From contig JAAEPW010000080.1 in the NCBI GenBank assembly GCA_024232355.1, positions 1-11,286 on the forward strand: a DNA stretch of 11,286 bases. The letters are read 5' to 3'. The translations under genes and the position numbers were made by a program. The DNA comes from Chloroflexota bacterium. Lineage in GTDB: Bacteria; Chloroflexota; Anaerolineae; B4-G1. The notes under the pieces were generated by a model. That model did not search any database. It was not told the origin of the DNA and saw nothing but the letters and a program-made list of their open reading frames with translations. Shown piece after piece: positions 1 through 7,337 of this stretch; within the stretch, counting starts at the first letter, position 1; each line of letters begins with the position of its first letter.

Positions 1-1
1 C

Positions 2-451
2 GTCCACGCCCGCCAGGAGCTAGACGACGCCGTCCTGCGCGAGTTCGCGCAGGCGATCTCGGCGGCCCTGCCATCCGGCGGAGAGCGCCCCACCCTGGTG
101 GCCCAACTGCCGTCCGGCGGACTGTTGGAACGCAGCGCCCTCTTTTTCCACCAAGAAATCTCTATTCAGCACGAGATATGGCTGGGCGGCGAAAACCTGC
201 TCGGCCTCAGCCCCGAAACAGACGGCATCCTGGCGCGCTATGACCTCGGCGGCACGACGGCGCGGCTGATGCTGATACAATTCCCCGACGCCGAGAGCGC
301 GACGGCAGCGCTGGCGGCGTTGGAGAGCGGCCAGGCGGATGGCCTGGTGAGCGCCGACGTTAGTGAGGGCTTGCTGGGCGCGGTCTTTGGCGAGGTGGAC
401 GCGGCAGCGGCGAGCGAGTTGTTAGCCGCTGCCCTGGATGACGGCGATTGA
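2..451 (+). CDS. Hypothetical protein, C-terminal part (5' end outside window)
   Basis: The reading frame is open from the first bases to the TGA at 449-451, so the true start lies upstream; about 149 residues are visible. The GTG near 98 is only an internal codon. The visible part has a segment with short hydrophobic strands (ALFFHQEISIQHEIWLG, then NLLGLSPETDGILARYDLGG), a strand RLMLIQFPDAESATAAL, and a long Ala-rich C-terminal helix ending DDGD. The pattern of a strand followed by 'FPDAESATAAL' weakly recalls DUF6599-type proteins, which have a similar YPD-x-A-x-A-x-A-L segment, but I do not recognise the family with confidence. No membrane segment is visible. The methyltransferase gene begins 15 nt downstream on the same strand, so the two are probably co-transcribed. 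Function unknown. Confidence 0.7.
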   Translation, partial: VHARQELDDAVLREFAQAISAALPSGGERPTLVAQLPSGGLLERSALFFHQEISIQHEIWLGGENLLGLSPETDGILARYDLGGTTARLMLIQFPDAESATAALAALESGQADGLVSADVSEGLLGAVFGEVDAAAASELLAAALDDGD

Positions 452-466
452 CGAAAAGCGTGAAAC

Positions 467-1255
467 GTGAAAATTGGGTCTCTATCCTTCGACCGCATGG
501 TCGAGCATTACGACGAAACGCGAAGCTGCGATGCTGCCTGCCTCGACGCGGCCCTCGACCTGGTCACAGAGAGATTTCCGCCCCGGAGTTTCGGCAATCT
601 CTTTGAGCCGGGAATCGGAACGGGCAGAATCGCGATCCCGCTGGCACGACGGGGCTACCGGGTCACGGGGGTAGACATCTCTGGCGAAATGCTGGCGCGC
701 TTGACCCGGTCGAGCCAAACACTGCCCATATCCTGTCAAAAGGCCGACGTGACAAAATTACCCTTCCGGGACGCGGCCTTTGACGTCGCCATCGCCACAC
801 ACCTGTTCTACTTTATACCGGAATGGAAACGAGCCGTTGACGAGATCCTGCGCGTGCTCAAAAGCGATGGCGCGCTAATTTTGATGCACACGGGGGCAGG
901 GATGGAGGTCCCGTTCCTGAATCAAAGATACAAGGAACTGTGCGCCGAGCAGAGCTGCCCGATCAAGAGCATAGGCGTCAACTCCACCCGCCAGGTCGTG
1001 GAGCACTGCAAAAGCAACAGCCACAGGGCAGAGTGGATCCGCGACCGCTGGCAGTGGACCACGCACGTCCCGCTCGACCAGGCGCTCGACCACCTGCAAG
1101 CCCGCGCCTACTCGTTCACCACCTTTGCGCCCGACGACGTTCACAGCACGGCCATCGAGCGGTTGGAAACCGAATTGAAACACCAGTACGGCAGCCTGGG
1201 CGTTGTGCAAGTTCCCAACCAGGTTTACGTGGTCGTGATCTCTTCACCGGGTTAA
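467..1255 (+). CDS. Class I SAM-dependent methyltransferase
   Basis: This is a 262-residue soluble methyltransferase of the Methyltransf_11/UbiE-like type that would transfer a methyl group from S-adenosylmethionine to an unidentified small molecule. Seen in the protein: an N-terminal FDRMVEHYDETR cap segment (residues 8-19), motif I EPGIGTGR (47-54) for SAM binding, the acidic residue ending strand 2 (GVD, D70), the adenine-contacting ADVTKLPF (93-100), and the post-motif FDVAIATHLFYFIP (105-118), followed by VDEILRVLKSDGALIL (124-139). These five elements are the standard Rossmann-like order. The GTG at 467 gives the full N-terminal cap but has a poor ribosome site; the ATG at 497 is the main alternative and would remove ten residues. 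Length is normal for the family. It follows the partial gene by 15 nt and converges with the broken regulator 9 nt past its stop. Substrate unknown. Confidence 0.9.
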   Translation: MKIGSLSFDRMVEHYDETRSCDAACLDAALDLVTERFPPRSFGNLFEPGIGTGRIAIPLARRGYRVTGVDISGEMLARLTRSSQTLPISCQKADVTKLPFRDAAFDVAIATHLFYFIPEWKRAVDEILRVLKSDGALILMHTGAGMEVPFLNQRYKELCAEQSCPIKSIGVNSTRQVVEHCKSNSHRAEWIRDRWQWTTHVPLDQALDHLQARAYSFTTFAPDDVHSTAIERLETELKHQYGSLGVVQVPNQVYVVVISSPG

Positions 1256-1264
1256 CGTGGTCGC

Positions 1265-1816
1265 TCACTCCCCCAACGCCTCGGCAATCGCCGCCCCGAA
1301 TGCTTCCGAAGCGTCGGGACCACTGGCGGTGATAAAGAGTCCGTCCCGCTCGACAGTCACGCCAGTGAGAACAGCCCCCTCGTAGCTGCTATGAACCGGC
1401 TGGGCCTCGATGACGTGATAATCGTCCAGGACGAGGAGCAGTGGCGTGGAAAGAGCCGCCACGTCGTTGAGCAGCGCGGTCACGAGTGTGTCGAGTTAAA
1501 GCTGCTGCCGAGATTGTAGCGCAACTTGCACGGTTTCGCCCACGCCGGGAGCGACCGTCTGGAGTATGGCGACGACGTAGCGCCAGAAACGATTGGGGTC
1601 GTTGTCACCCCGGTCCAACGAAAGCCAGGCGGCAGGCCGTTCGATGGACCGGGTCCACTCGCTCAACAACGTGGTCTTGCCGAAACCGGCAGCGGACGAG
1701 ATCAGCGTCAATTTGCGCGCCAGCCCGGCGTTCAAGCGCTCGATCAAGCGCGGACGCGACACCATCTCGGGCCGGATGGGGGGGATATAGAGTTTGGTGC
1801 CCAGGATAGGCGTCAT
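1265..1816 (-). pseudogene. Broken MalT/LuxR-type ATPase regulator joined to a DJ-1/PfpI-like tail
   Basis: On the minus strand an ATG at 1816 opens a MalT-like P-loop NTPase: LGTKLYIPPIRPEMVSRPRL, Walker A SSAAGFGKTTLL (residues 40-51), then AAWLSLDRGDNDPNRFWRYV. The frame stops at a TAA (1496-1498) but continues in exactly the same frame as LDTLVTALLND and the Walker B stretch LLLVLDDYHVIEAQP, which are normal MalT order. A single in-frame nonsense codon therefore splits the domain. At about 1385-1390 the MalT similarity ends, and the frame runs on as YEGAVLTGVTVERDGLFITASGPDASEAF to a TGA at 1265. That tail resembles the C-terminus of DJ-1/PfpI amidotransferase-like proteins (VDGN-x-IT-x-x-GP pattern). 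Intact MalT-type regulators are about 900 residues with TPR repeats and a LuxR helix-turn-helix; all of that is gone. A weak GAGACGAG precedes the ATG. The regulator identity is firm; the PfpI assignment is inference. Confidence 0.8.
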
Positions 1817-1833
1817 CTCGTCTCACATGGTGG

Positions 1834-1852
1834 GGCAAATTGTCAATTTGCC
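1834..1852. repeat. 19-bp palindrome upstream of the broken regulator
   Basis: GGCAAATTGTCAATTTGCC consists of two 9-bp perfect inverted arms around a single T. It lies 18 nt upstream of the ATG of the minus-strand regulator remnant, where an operator or promoter would sit. There is no U-run on either side, so it is not a standard terminator. It may be a binding site left from the once-functional regulator gene. The function is inference; the symmetry is seen directly. Confidence 0.6.
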
Positions 1853-1903
1853 TTTATCTTGGCAGAAATCGCCGCCTTCGCAATGTGGCATAGTTTGGGG
1901 TGT

Positions 1904-1929
1904 TCTCTGTGCCGGAAGGCGTTTGTGTG
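1904..1929 (+). repeat. 26-nt motif, copy 1 (recurs at 11059-11084)
   Basis: This stretch matches 11059-11084 at 22 of 26 positions by eye, with no gap; both contain TCTCTGT, a GAA in the middle and TTTGTGTG at the end. The second copy overlaps the probable promoter of the glycyl-tRNA synthetase gene. After copy 1 comes TTACTCGCTTCC, against GTAAAATCCGCTGCC after copy 2, so weak similarity continues further. Copy 1 may be a decayed duplicate of that promoter region or a shared regulatory box. Confidence 0.55.
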
Positions 1930-1935
1930 TTACTC

Positions 1936-1992
1936 GCTTCCCAGCGGCGAAATAGCTTCCCAGCGGCGGAATAGCTTCCCAGCGGCGGAGTC
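1936..1992. repeat. Three tandem 19-bp direct repeats
   Basis: Three head-to-tail copies with consensus GCTTCCCAGCGGCGGAATA lie at 1936-1954, 1955-1973 and 1974-1992. Copy 1 has one A for G change (GGCGAAATA) and copy 3 diverges only at its last three bases. They are followed by GTCGAGGC, which occurs again at 2013-2020. The array sits in non-coding DNA between the broken regulator and the accessory operon. It has no CRISPR-like spacers. It could be a minisatellite from slippage or a cluster of protein-binding sites. Confidence 0.85.
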
Positions 1993-2165
1993 GAGGCTTT
2001 AGCCGGGCAGATGTCGAGGCGTCACCTGGCCCCCTGCTGTATATTCTCTCGGAAAAAGAGCAAGACCTACAGGCATTTCGCCATCCCTGGTAACAGCTTC
2101 ATCTAGTCATCAACTCCATACCCAAGTAACCAAACTTGCTCAAAACTCATCCCATCGCAACATAA

Positions 2166-2194
2166 TTGTCTTGTGCAAGAATGTGTGCTATACT
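2166..2194 (+). promoter_or_regulatory. Predicted sigma-70-type promoter of the accessory operon
   Basis: A TTGTCT -35 box (2166-2171) is separated by 17 nt from a TATACT -10 box (2189-2194), preceded by an extended TGC. Transcription would start near 2201, giving a leader of about 55 nt before the ATG at 2257. The same TGTGTGnTA extended -10 appears before the gene at 11142, which supports both calls. Confidence 0.6.
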
Positions 2195-2256
2195 CAAGCA
2201 CAATGTAAAAACGCGCTCCCTGGTTCAGCATAACCTGAGACAACACCCTGATACCA

Positions 2257-3402
2257 ATGATCCAAGCGCCACTATTCCAAACCATAACCCTCTCCAAACT
2301 CGAATCCCACCTCTGGGAAGCGGCCAACATCCTGCGCGGCAGTCCCGTCGACCGCACCGACTGGAAGAGTTATATCCTGCCCCTGCTCTTTTTCAAACGC
2401 ATCTGCGACGTGTGGGACGAGGAATACGCCGAGGCCGTCGAGACCTACGGCGAGGACTTTAGCGACGAGCACCGCTTCCAGGTTCTCCAGGACTGCCACT
2501 GGACCGTCGTGCGCGAGACCCCGGCCAACGTCGGCACTGCCTTGCAGAACACCCTGCGCGGCATCAAGGCCGTCAACCAGAAACACCTCTATAGCGTATT
2601 TGGCGACGCCCTGTGGAGCAACAAGGATCGCCTGCCCAACAACGATGTGCGCGACGCCTTTGCCGCCGACTATAGCTACCTCTCCAAGTTGTGGGAGGCT
2701 CTCTCGCCCGACCTGATTTTGCAGCAATACGAGACCGATTATCGCTGGCTGTCGCAGGTCTACGTCTCGGTGCAGCCCACCACCGGCGCGGGCCAACTGA
2801 TCTGGCACGCCCTGGGGACCAAGACGGTCGAGTTGATCCACCAACACGTCCACATCGAGGCGATCCACGACGACCTAGACGAGATCGTGCTCGACGCCGA
2901 ACTGCTCGAAGCGGTGCTGGGTACGCCTGATCCGGGCAGGAAAGCGAAAGAAATCGAGATCAAGGTCGCCCGCCGCCTGCGCAAGCACCTGGGCGATCCC
3001 CGCTTCCGCGCCCTGTCCGAGCGCTTGGAAGCCCTCAAGGAGCGTCACGAGCGCGGCCAACTGCACAGCATCGAGTTCCTCAAGCAACTGCTCAACATCG
3101 CCGCCGAACTGGTGAACGTGGAGAAAAACGTCCCGCCCGAAGAGGACGAGGACCGGGGCAAAGCGGCCCTGGGCGAGTTATTCGAAGAAGCGCGCACCGA
3201 GGACACGCCCGTCGTGGTGGAGCGCATCGTCGCCGACATTGACGAGATCGTGCGCCACGTCCGTTTCCCGGATTGGCAGGATACGAGCGCGGGGGAGCGG
3301 GAGGTTAGGAAGGCACTGCGTAAGACTTTGTTCAAGTATAAATTGCATCAGGACAAGGATCTGTTTACCCGGGCGTATGGGTATATTAAGCAGTATTATT
3401 AG
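2257..3402 (+). CDS. Chimeric type I restriction-modification remnant: HsdM N-terminus fused to HsdR C-terminus
   Basis: Residues about 10-127 match the N-terminal helical domain of type I DNA methyltransferase subunits (HsdM_N): LESHLWEAANILRGSP, DWKSYILPLLFFKRICDVWDEE, CHWTVVRETPANVG, and LYSVFGDALWSNKDRLPN. At residue 127-133 (nt about 2635-2655) the match switches to the C-terminal region of type I HsdR subunits: FAADYSYLSKLWEALSPD, DYRWLSQVYVSVQP, KEIEIKVARRLRKHLGDPRF, RLEALKERHERGQ, FPDWQ, AGEREVRKALRKTLFKYKLHQD, and an ending GYIKQYY that is typical of HsdR. The HsdM SAM-binding and NPPF catalytic motifs, the whole specificity subunit, and the HsdR nuclease and helicase motors are absent. 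The frame is intact for 381 residues. The simplest reading is one large in-frame deletion across an hsdM...hsdR locus. The product could not methylate or cut DNA; it may still bind partners through both retained helical domains. The ATG at 2257 is preceded only by a weak purine stretch. The next gene starts 13 nt after its stop. Confidence 0.9.
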   Translation: MIQAPLFQTITLSKLESHLWEAANILRGSPVDRTDWKSYILPLLFFKRICDVWDEEYAEAVETYGEDFSDEHRFQVLQDCHWTVVRETPANVGTALQNTLRGIKAVNQKHLYSVFGDALWSNKDRLPNNDVRDAFAADYSYLSKLWEALSPDLILQQYETDYRWLSQVYVSVQPTTGAGQLIWHALGTKTVELIHQHVHIEAIHDDLDEIVLDAELLEAVLGTPDPGRKAKEIEIKVARRLRKHLGDPRFRALSERLEALKERHERGQLHSIEFLKQLLNIAAELVNVEKNVPPEEDEDRGKAALGELFEEARTEDTPVVVERIVADIDEIVRHVRFPDWQDTSAGEREVRKALRKTLFKYKLHQDKDLFTRAYGYIKQYY

Positions 3403-3403
3403 G

Positions 3404-3409
3404 AAGGAG
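3404..3409 (+). promoter_or_regulatory. Ribosome binding site fixing the start at 3416
   Basis: AAGGAG lies 6 nt before the ATG at 3416. The same frame is open upstream to 3239, inside the preceding gene, but that extension is Arg/Cys-rich shadow sequence, so this site decides the start. Confidence 0.85.
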
Positions 3410-3415
3410 TACACT

Positions 3416-6400
3416 ATGACAGACAATCAAGTGCGTTCGCCCATCAACCCTTACATCGCCGGTGCCCCCGTCAAAGGCGAGACGATGTTCTTTGGCCGCG
3501 ACGACATCTTTGAAGCCATCCGCACCCGCCTGGTTGGAAGGCACCAGGACAACGTCATAGTCATCTACGGCCAGCGGCGCACCGGCAAAACTTCGGTGCT
3601 CTATCAAATGGGCCACCGCTTGAACGAGGATCAAGAGCGTTACGTCGCCGTACTCGTGGACTTGCAAGGGTTAAAGTTGGATGGGGTGGATAACTTTTTG
3701 TGGGAACTGGCCCGTACCATCATACGAGTAGCACATCGTGAGTACCAACTGGACTTGCCAGCCATCGACCGTACTGCTTTCCAAGCCGATGCTCGGGGCG
3801 CCTTTCGCGACAATTTCCTGCCATCGCTGTGTGAGGCCATCGGCGAACGGCGATTGTTGTTAATGTTCGATGAGGCTGTGCGTTTTGAGGAAACGGTTTT
3901 GTCCGGACAGTTAGAACGAGACGTTTTCAATTATCTGCGCAGTCTGATGCAGCATGAGCCTGACCTAAGCTTTATCTTTTCCTTGGGCAGCAAGCTGGAA
4001 CATATGCGCCCGGAATATGCATTGCTGTTCAACACGGCGCTCTATATCAAGGTCAGCTTTCTTGATGAGGTCTCGGCCCGTGCTCTGATCACTGAGCCAG
4101 TGTCTGGACTCTATATCTTTGAAGAAGACGCCATCAATCGCCTGCTGACTTGTACCTCACGCCATCCTTATTTCACCCAAGTGCTGTGCCATACGTTGTT
4201 CACACGTTGGGAGCGAGAGCGATGGAATCGGGTGACTCCGACCCAAGTAGATGCGGTGCTGGATGAGGCTACGGACCTGACTATAGCTAACCTGCAATAC
4301 ATCTGGAACGAAGCCAACCGAACAGAGAAACTTGTCTTGGCAGCCTTGGCCGAGATAAAGTCGGGCAAAGCGAATGTTGACACCCTACTTCGCCATCTAG
4401 AGCAAGGGGGGACTCGCCTGAAACGGCCCAAGATAGTTCGCGCTCTGAGCGAACTGGAACGCCGCCTTGTAATTGATTCGTCTGCCCACCCCCGCTTTTG
4501 TATAGCATTGGTGTATCGTTGGCTAGCTCGCGAAAAGCCGTTAGATTGGGTGCGTGGAGAATTGTCGGTTGTTGATGAAACTAGCTCGGTGATTGAGCCA
4601 GATTATCACCCACGAAGTAAAGATCGGACGCGGCCTACATGGCGCCCAGTATTGGCATTGGGTGTGGTGATGTTGATAGCCTTGGCAGTAGTCTTACTAG
4701 TGCCAGGGATTTCGATGGACTGGCTCTCTCCAACATCATCTGTGATTATACATACCCCGGAATTCTCAGGTGATTATATTGAAAGAGAAGAAAGCATATG
4801 GCGCGCTTGGCTCGGAATTTCCGCTTGCTCGAAAGAGCTTCCGCGTCAAGAAGCATTTACACTGGGTGCAGAGTCATTTTCTTGCCAAGCAGGCAAGCAA
4901 GGTGGAACTGTAACATTCACACTATCGATTCTTCAGCCTGACGACACTCACATGGTTGTTCTGCACGCCCTATGTCCCAAGTCAACAGGCTGTGTTTCTG
5001 CTGTTGACGCTCAGCAAGCTGGTACTCTCTCATTATATGTTGACGAGCAGGTGCTGTGGACTGCTACGTGTTCGAGTGATAGACAATGTGACTATCTTGC
5101 TCTAGGACAAGGTCCATTAGTTGCATTCACGACTGATGTTGTAACACATCAGGTACGTCTTGATGTCTCTCCAGGCATCAACTGGTCAATTGCCGATCTG
5201 GAAGCAGAGTGGATTGAAATACCTGCTTTGATCCAAGGCGTTGCATATAGCCCTTTCCGTGATTGTCAGAATCCCAACACAGGTGTATTCCCCACTGAAC
5301 AGGAGATTCGGGAGGATTTGACGATGATACAGCATATGGGCAATGCTATTCGTACCTATTCTGCTACCGGAACACAAAAATCCATCGCCTTCTTGGCTCA
5401 AGAGGCTGGTTTGCGTGTGAGTGCTGGTGCATCGTTAGGCCCAGATTTGGAGGAGAACGAGAAAGAGATCGCCAACTTGATCGAATTGGCACAAATGGTG
5501 GATTTGGAATCAGTTATTGTGGGCAACGAGGTGATTCTCCGTCGAGACCTAACCCAGGAGCAGTTGATAGGCTATATTCAAAGAGTCAAAGCCAATGTAG
5601 ATGTACCAGTTACTACTGCTGAGATTGAAAGCATCTTTCTGGAATCCCCTGACTTGATAGAATCTGTAGATTATCTGTTAGTTAATATCCATGCTTACTG
5701 GGATGGGCAAGCTATTGAGAATGCAGCGCGCTACGTAATAGACAGGTATCAAGCTATACAGGAGGCAAGTGGAGGCAAGCGTGTAGTAATTGGTGAGACG
5801 GGGTGGCCCTCGTCTGGTCCAGTTAGAGGTAGTGCAGTACCTCGCCCAGAGAATCAATATCGCTTTTTACACGAGTTCCTCATCCTGGCACAACAAAAAG
5901 ATGTCGAGTTTTACTACTTTACTGTCTTTGATGAGTTGTGGAAGACGGAAGGTGGTGTTGGCCCTCATTGGGGTGTGATGTATGCTGACCGGCGCAACAA
6001 ATACAATTTACAAAGCCTTTTAATTCCCCTTACAGAGCAATATCAAGTCTTTCCAATAGCGATGCCATCTACACCGTCCGTGAGTAACGAGAACGTTCTT
6101 TATGTCTATCGTGACTATAGCTCCCAAGAAAATCATTTTGTACCGAGCGGCTGGATCGGAGATATTTCGAGCATTCATTTCAATGATTGCTTTCAGTGGG
6201 ATGACAATTGGATAGACAGAGCTATCGAGGTACAGTATATTCCAAGCCTCACCGATGAGAACGGCTGGGCAGGGATCTATTGGCAGTATCCAGCAAACAA
6301 CTGGGGAACGATGCCTGAAGGATACGATTTGCAAAACTATACTCAGTTGCGTTTCCGTGCCAAAAGCGATCAGAATGGTACCAAAGTCAAGTTTTTTGTC

Positions 6401-7216
6401 GGTGGAGTTTCTGCTGGTGATTACCCTAGTTCAATTCCAGTGCCACTCTATGCCCGTGAGGCAGACTCGGACGGGTTTGTAACACTGAGCACCAACTGGT
6501 ACGAGTTCCACATTGACCTGGTGGATGTTGATCTTAGCCACGTAATTGACGGATTTGGATGGATGGCAGAACGAGATCATGTACCGGATGGCGCTACCTT
6601 GTATTTGGACAATATTCTGTTTGATCAAGATCTTTTACTCTCTCTTCCTATTACTCCTATTACACTGATGCCAACGTCGGTGCCCTCTGTTGACTTGTCA
6701 ACGACACCACCTCAAACTACTATGCCGCTACCAACGTCAGTATCAGCCACACACTTTATCAGCAAATCTCTCGTGTTTGCTGATGGCTATGATATGGGTG
6801 TGAACACGTCAGATGGATTAACTGGGTGGGTTGCTGATATGGGCGGGTATATACGTATGGATTATCCCAGTGGTCAAGATTGGGGAGCGGTGTTCATTAC
6901 TTGGGGAGAACCGACAGGTCGACCACGTCCCTATGTGGATCTATCCAATTATCGAACACTTTCCCTTGAACTGCGCGGAGAGGTCGGTGGTGAGATGGTA
7001 TGGATAGGTCTAAAAGACAATACTGATCCTGACAATGGCTCTGAAACCAAGTTTCTAGTGGATAATCTGACCACAGAATGGCAAACCTTTACGTTCCGTC
7101 TTTCAGATTTCAAGACAGCCAAGCTGACCAAGCTGTATGTAGTGACCGAGTTTGTTTTTGGGCCAAATACGCCAACTGAAACCGTTTACTTTCGCAATAT
7201 TCGGTACTTGCCTTGA
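3416..7216 (+). CDS. Membrane-anchored P-loop ATPase fused to GH17 beta-glucanase-like and carbohydrate-binding domains
   Basis: This is a 1266-residue multidomain protein. Residues 1-375: an AAA/STAND-like ATPase with FFGRDD (25-30), Walker A GQRRTGKTS (52-60), Walker B LLLMFDE (147-153), RHPYF (249-253) and a winged-helix-like end. Residues 411-430: one hydrophobic helix, preceded by a basic stretch (R400-R410), which predicts the ATPase inside the cell and the rest outside. Residues about 445-600: a beta-rich segment with six cysteines (471, 490, 520, 526, 552, 558). Residues 606-870: a glycoside hydrolase family 17-like barrel beginning GVAYSPF, with the acid/base glutamate in VGNE (E705) and the nucleophile in GETGWPS (E794); this family cleaves beta-1,3-glucans. 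Residues 893-1072 and 1115-1264: two carbohydrate-binding-like beta-sandwiches, each closing with a Y-x-x-NI strand (YLDNILF; YFRNIRYL), joined by a Pro/Thr/Ser linker. GC drops after about 4600 (22 of 60 at 5641-5700), suggesting that the outer part has a different origin. The product may sense ATP state inside and act on polysaccharide outside; this role is inference. Confidence 0.9.
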   Translation: MTDNQVRSPINPYIAGAPVKGETMFFGRDDIFEAIRTRLVGRHQDNVIVIYGQRRTGKTSVLYQMGHRLNEDQERYVAVLVDLQGLKLDGVDNFLWELARTIIRVAHREYQLDLPAIDRTAFQADARGAFRDNFLPSLCEAIGERRLLLMFDEAVRFEETVLSGQLERDVFNYLRSLMQHEPDLSFIFSLGSKLEHMRPEYALLFNTALYIKVSFLDEVSARALITEPVSGLYIFEEDAINRLLTCTSRHPYFTQVLCHTLFTRWERERWNRVTPTQVDAVLDEATDLTIANLQYIWNEANRTEKLVLAALAEIKSGKANVDTLLRHLEQGGTRLKRPKIVRALSELERRLVIDSSAHPRFCIALVYRWLAREKPLDWVRGELSVVDETSSVIEPDYHPRSKDRTRPTWRPVLALGVVMLIALAVVLLVPGISMDWLSPTSSVIIHTPEFSGDYIEREESIWRAWLGISACSKELPRQEAFTLGAESFSCQAGKQGGTVTFTLSILQPDDTHMVVLHALCPKSTGCVSAVDAQQAGTLSLYVDEQVLWTATCSSDRQCDYLALGQGPLVAFTTDVVTHQVRLDVSPGINWSIADLEAEWIEIPALIQGVAYSPFRDCQNPNTGVFPTEQEIREDLTMIQHMGNAIRTYSATGTQKSIAFLAQEAGLRVSAGASLGPDLEENEKEIANLIELAQMVDLESVIVGNEVILRRDLTQEQLIGYIQRVKANVDVPVTTAEIESIFLESPDLIESVDYLLVNIHAYWDGQAIENAARYVIDRYQAIQEASGGKRVVIGETGWPSSGPVRGSAVPRPENQYRFLHEFLILAQQKDVEFYYFTVFDELWKTEGGVGPHWGVMYADRRNKYNLQSLLIPLTEQYQVFPIAMPSTPSVSNENVLYVYRDYSSQENHFVPSGWIGDISSIHFNDCFQWDDNWIDRAIEVQYIPSLTDENGWAGIYWQYPANNWGTMPEGYDLQNYTQLRFRAKSDQNGTKVKFFVGGVSAGDYPSSIPVPLYAREADSDGFVTLSTNWYEFHIDLVDVDLSHVIDGFGWMAERDHVPDGATLYLDNILFDQDLLLSLPITPITLMPTSVPSVDLSTTPPQTTMPLPTSVSATHFISKSLVFADGYDMGVNTSDGLTGWVADMGGYIRMDYPSGQDWGAVFITWGEPTGRPRPYVDLSNYRTLSLELRGEVGGEMVWIGLKDNTDPDNGSETKFLVDNLTTEWQTFTFRLSDFKTAKLTKLYVVTEFVFGPNTPTETVYFRNIRYLP

Positions 7217-7279
7217 AAGCAAACCTACACTTTAAAGATGAAATCAGTTGTGAATGACCGAGATATTTAGCTACGACAG

Positions 7280-7303
7280 AACTTGGGTCAGTTACTCCAA
7301 GTT
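7280..7303. repeat. Inverted repeat between the two ATPase genes
   Basis: AACTTGG (7280-7286) and CCAAGTT (7297-7303) form a perfect 7-bp stem with a 10-nt loop, 34 nt before the start of the next gene. There is no U-run after it. It may be a small regulatory hairpin in the 121-nt spacer, which is by far the largest gap inside the gene block; chance cannot be excluded. Confidence 0.35.
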
Positions 7304-7325
7304 GGGCAATTTGCACACCCTCTGC

Positions 7326-7331
7326 AAGGAG
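7326..7331 (+). promoter_or_regulatory. Ribosome binding site fixing the start at 7338
   Basis: AAGGAG stands 6 nt before the ATG at 7338. The frame is open back to an ATG at 7254, but those 28 residues have no recognisable content, whereas HRNPFTYGNPI after 7338 is the usual opening of this ATPase type. Confidence 0.85.
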
Positions 7332-7337
7332 AAAGCT

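Larger units (their letters stand above)
1817..2256. other. Intergenic region between regulator remnant and accessory operon
   Basis: This stretch of about 440 nt holds no convincing gene on either strand. It contains the 19-bp palindrome (1834-1852), one copy of the 26-nt motif (1904-1929), the three tandem repeats (1936-1992) and the promoter at 2166-2194. The part from about 2021 to 2165 shows nothing I can assign. No tRNA cloverleaf or rho-independent terminator is evident. Confidence 0.6.

Noticed and set aside
1936..1992. CRISPR array
   Set aside because: The repeats are directly tandem with no spacers, only three units, and no cas genes are present.
1526..2002. 158-codon plus-strand open frame across the regulator remnant
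   Set aside because: It lies antisense to clear MalT-type sequence and runs into the tandem repeats; its composition looks like a shadow and it has no recognisable motif.
2021..2165. Possible small RNA or tRNA gene in the unassigned spacer
   Set aside because: No cloverleaf, no paired stems of note and no terminator could be seen by eye.
3239..3415. Upstream extension of the ATPase-GH17 gene
   Set aside because: It overlaps the HsdR-like coding sequence in another frame, is Arg/Cys-rich shadow sequence, and a strong ribosome site points to 3416.
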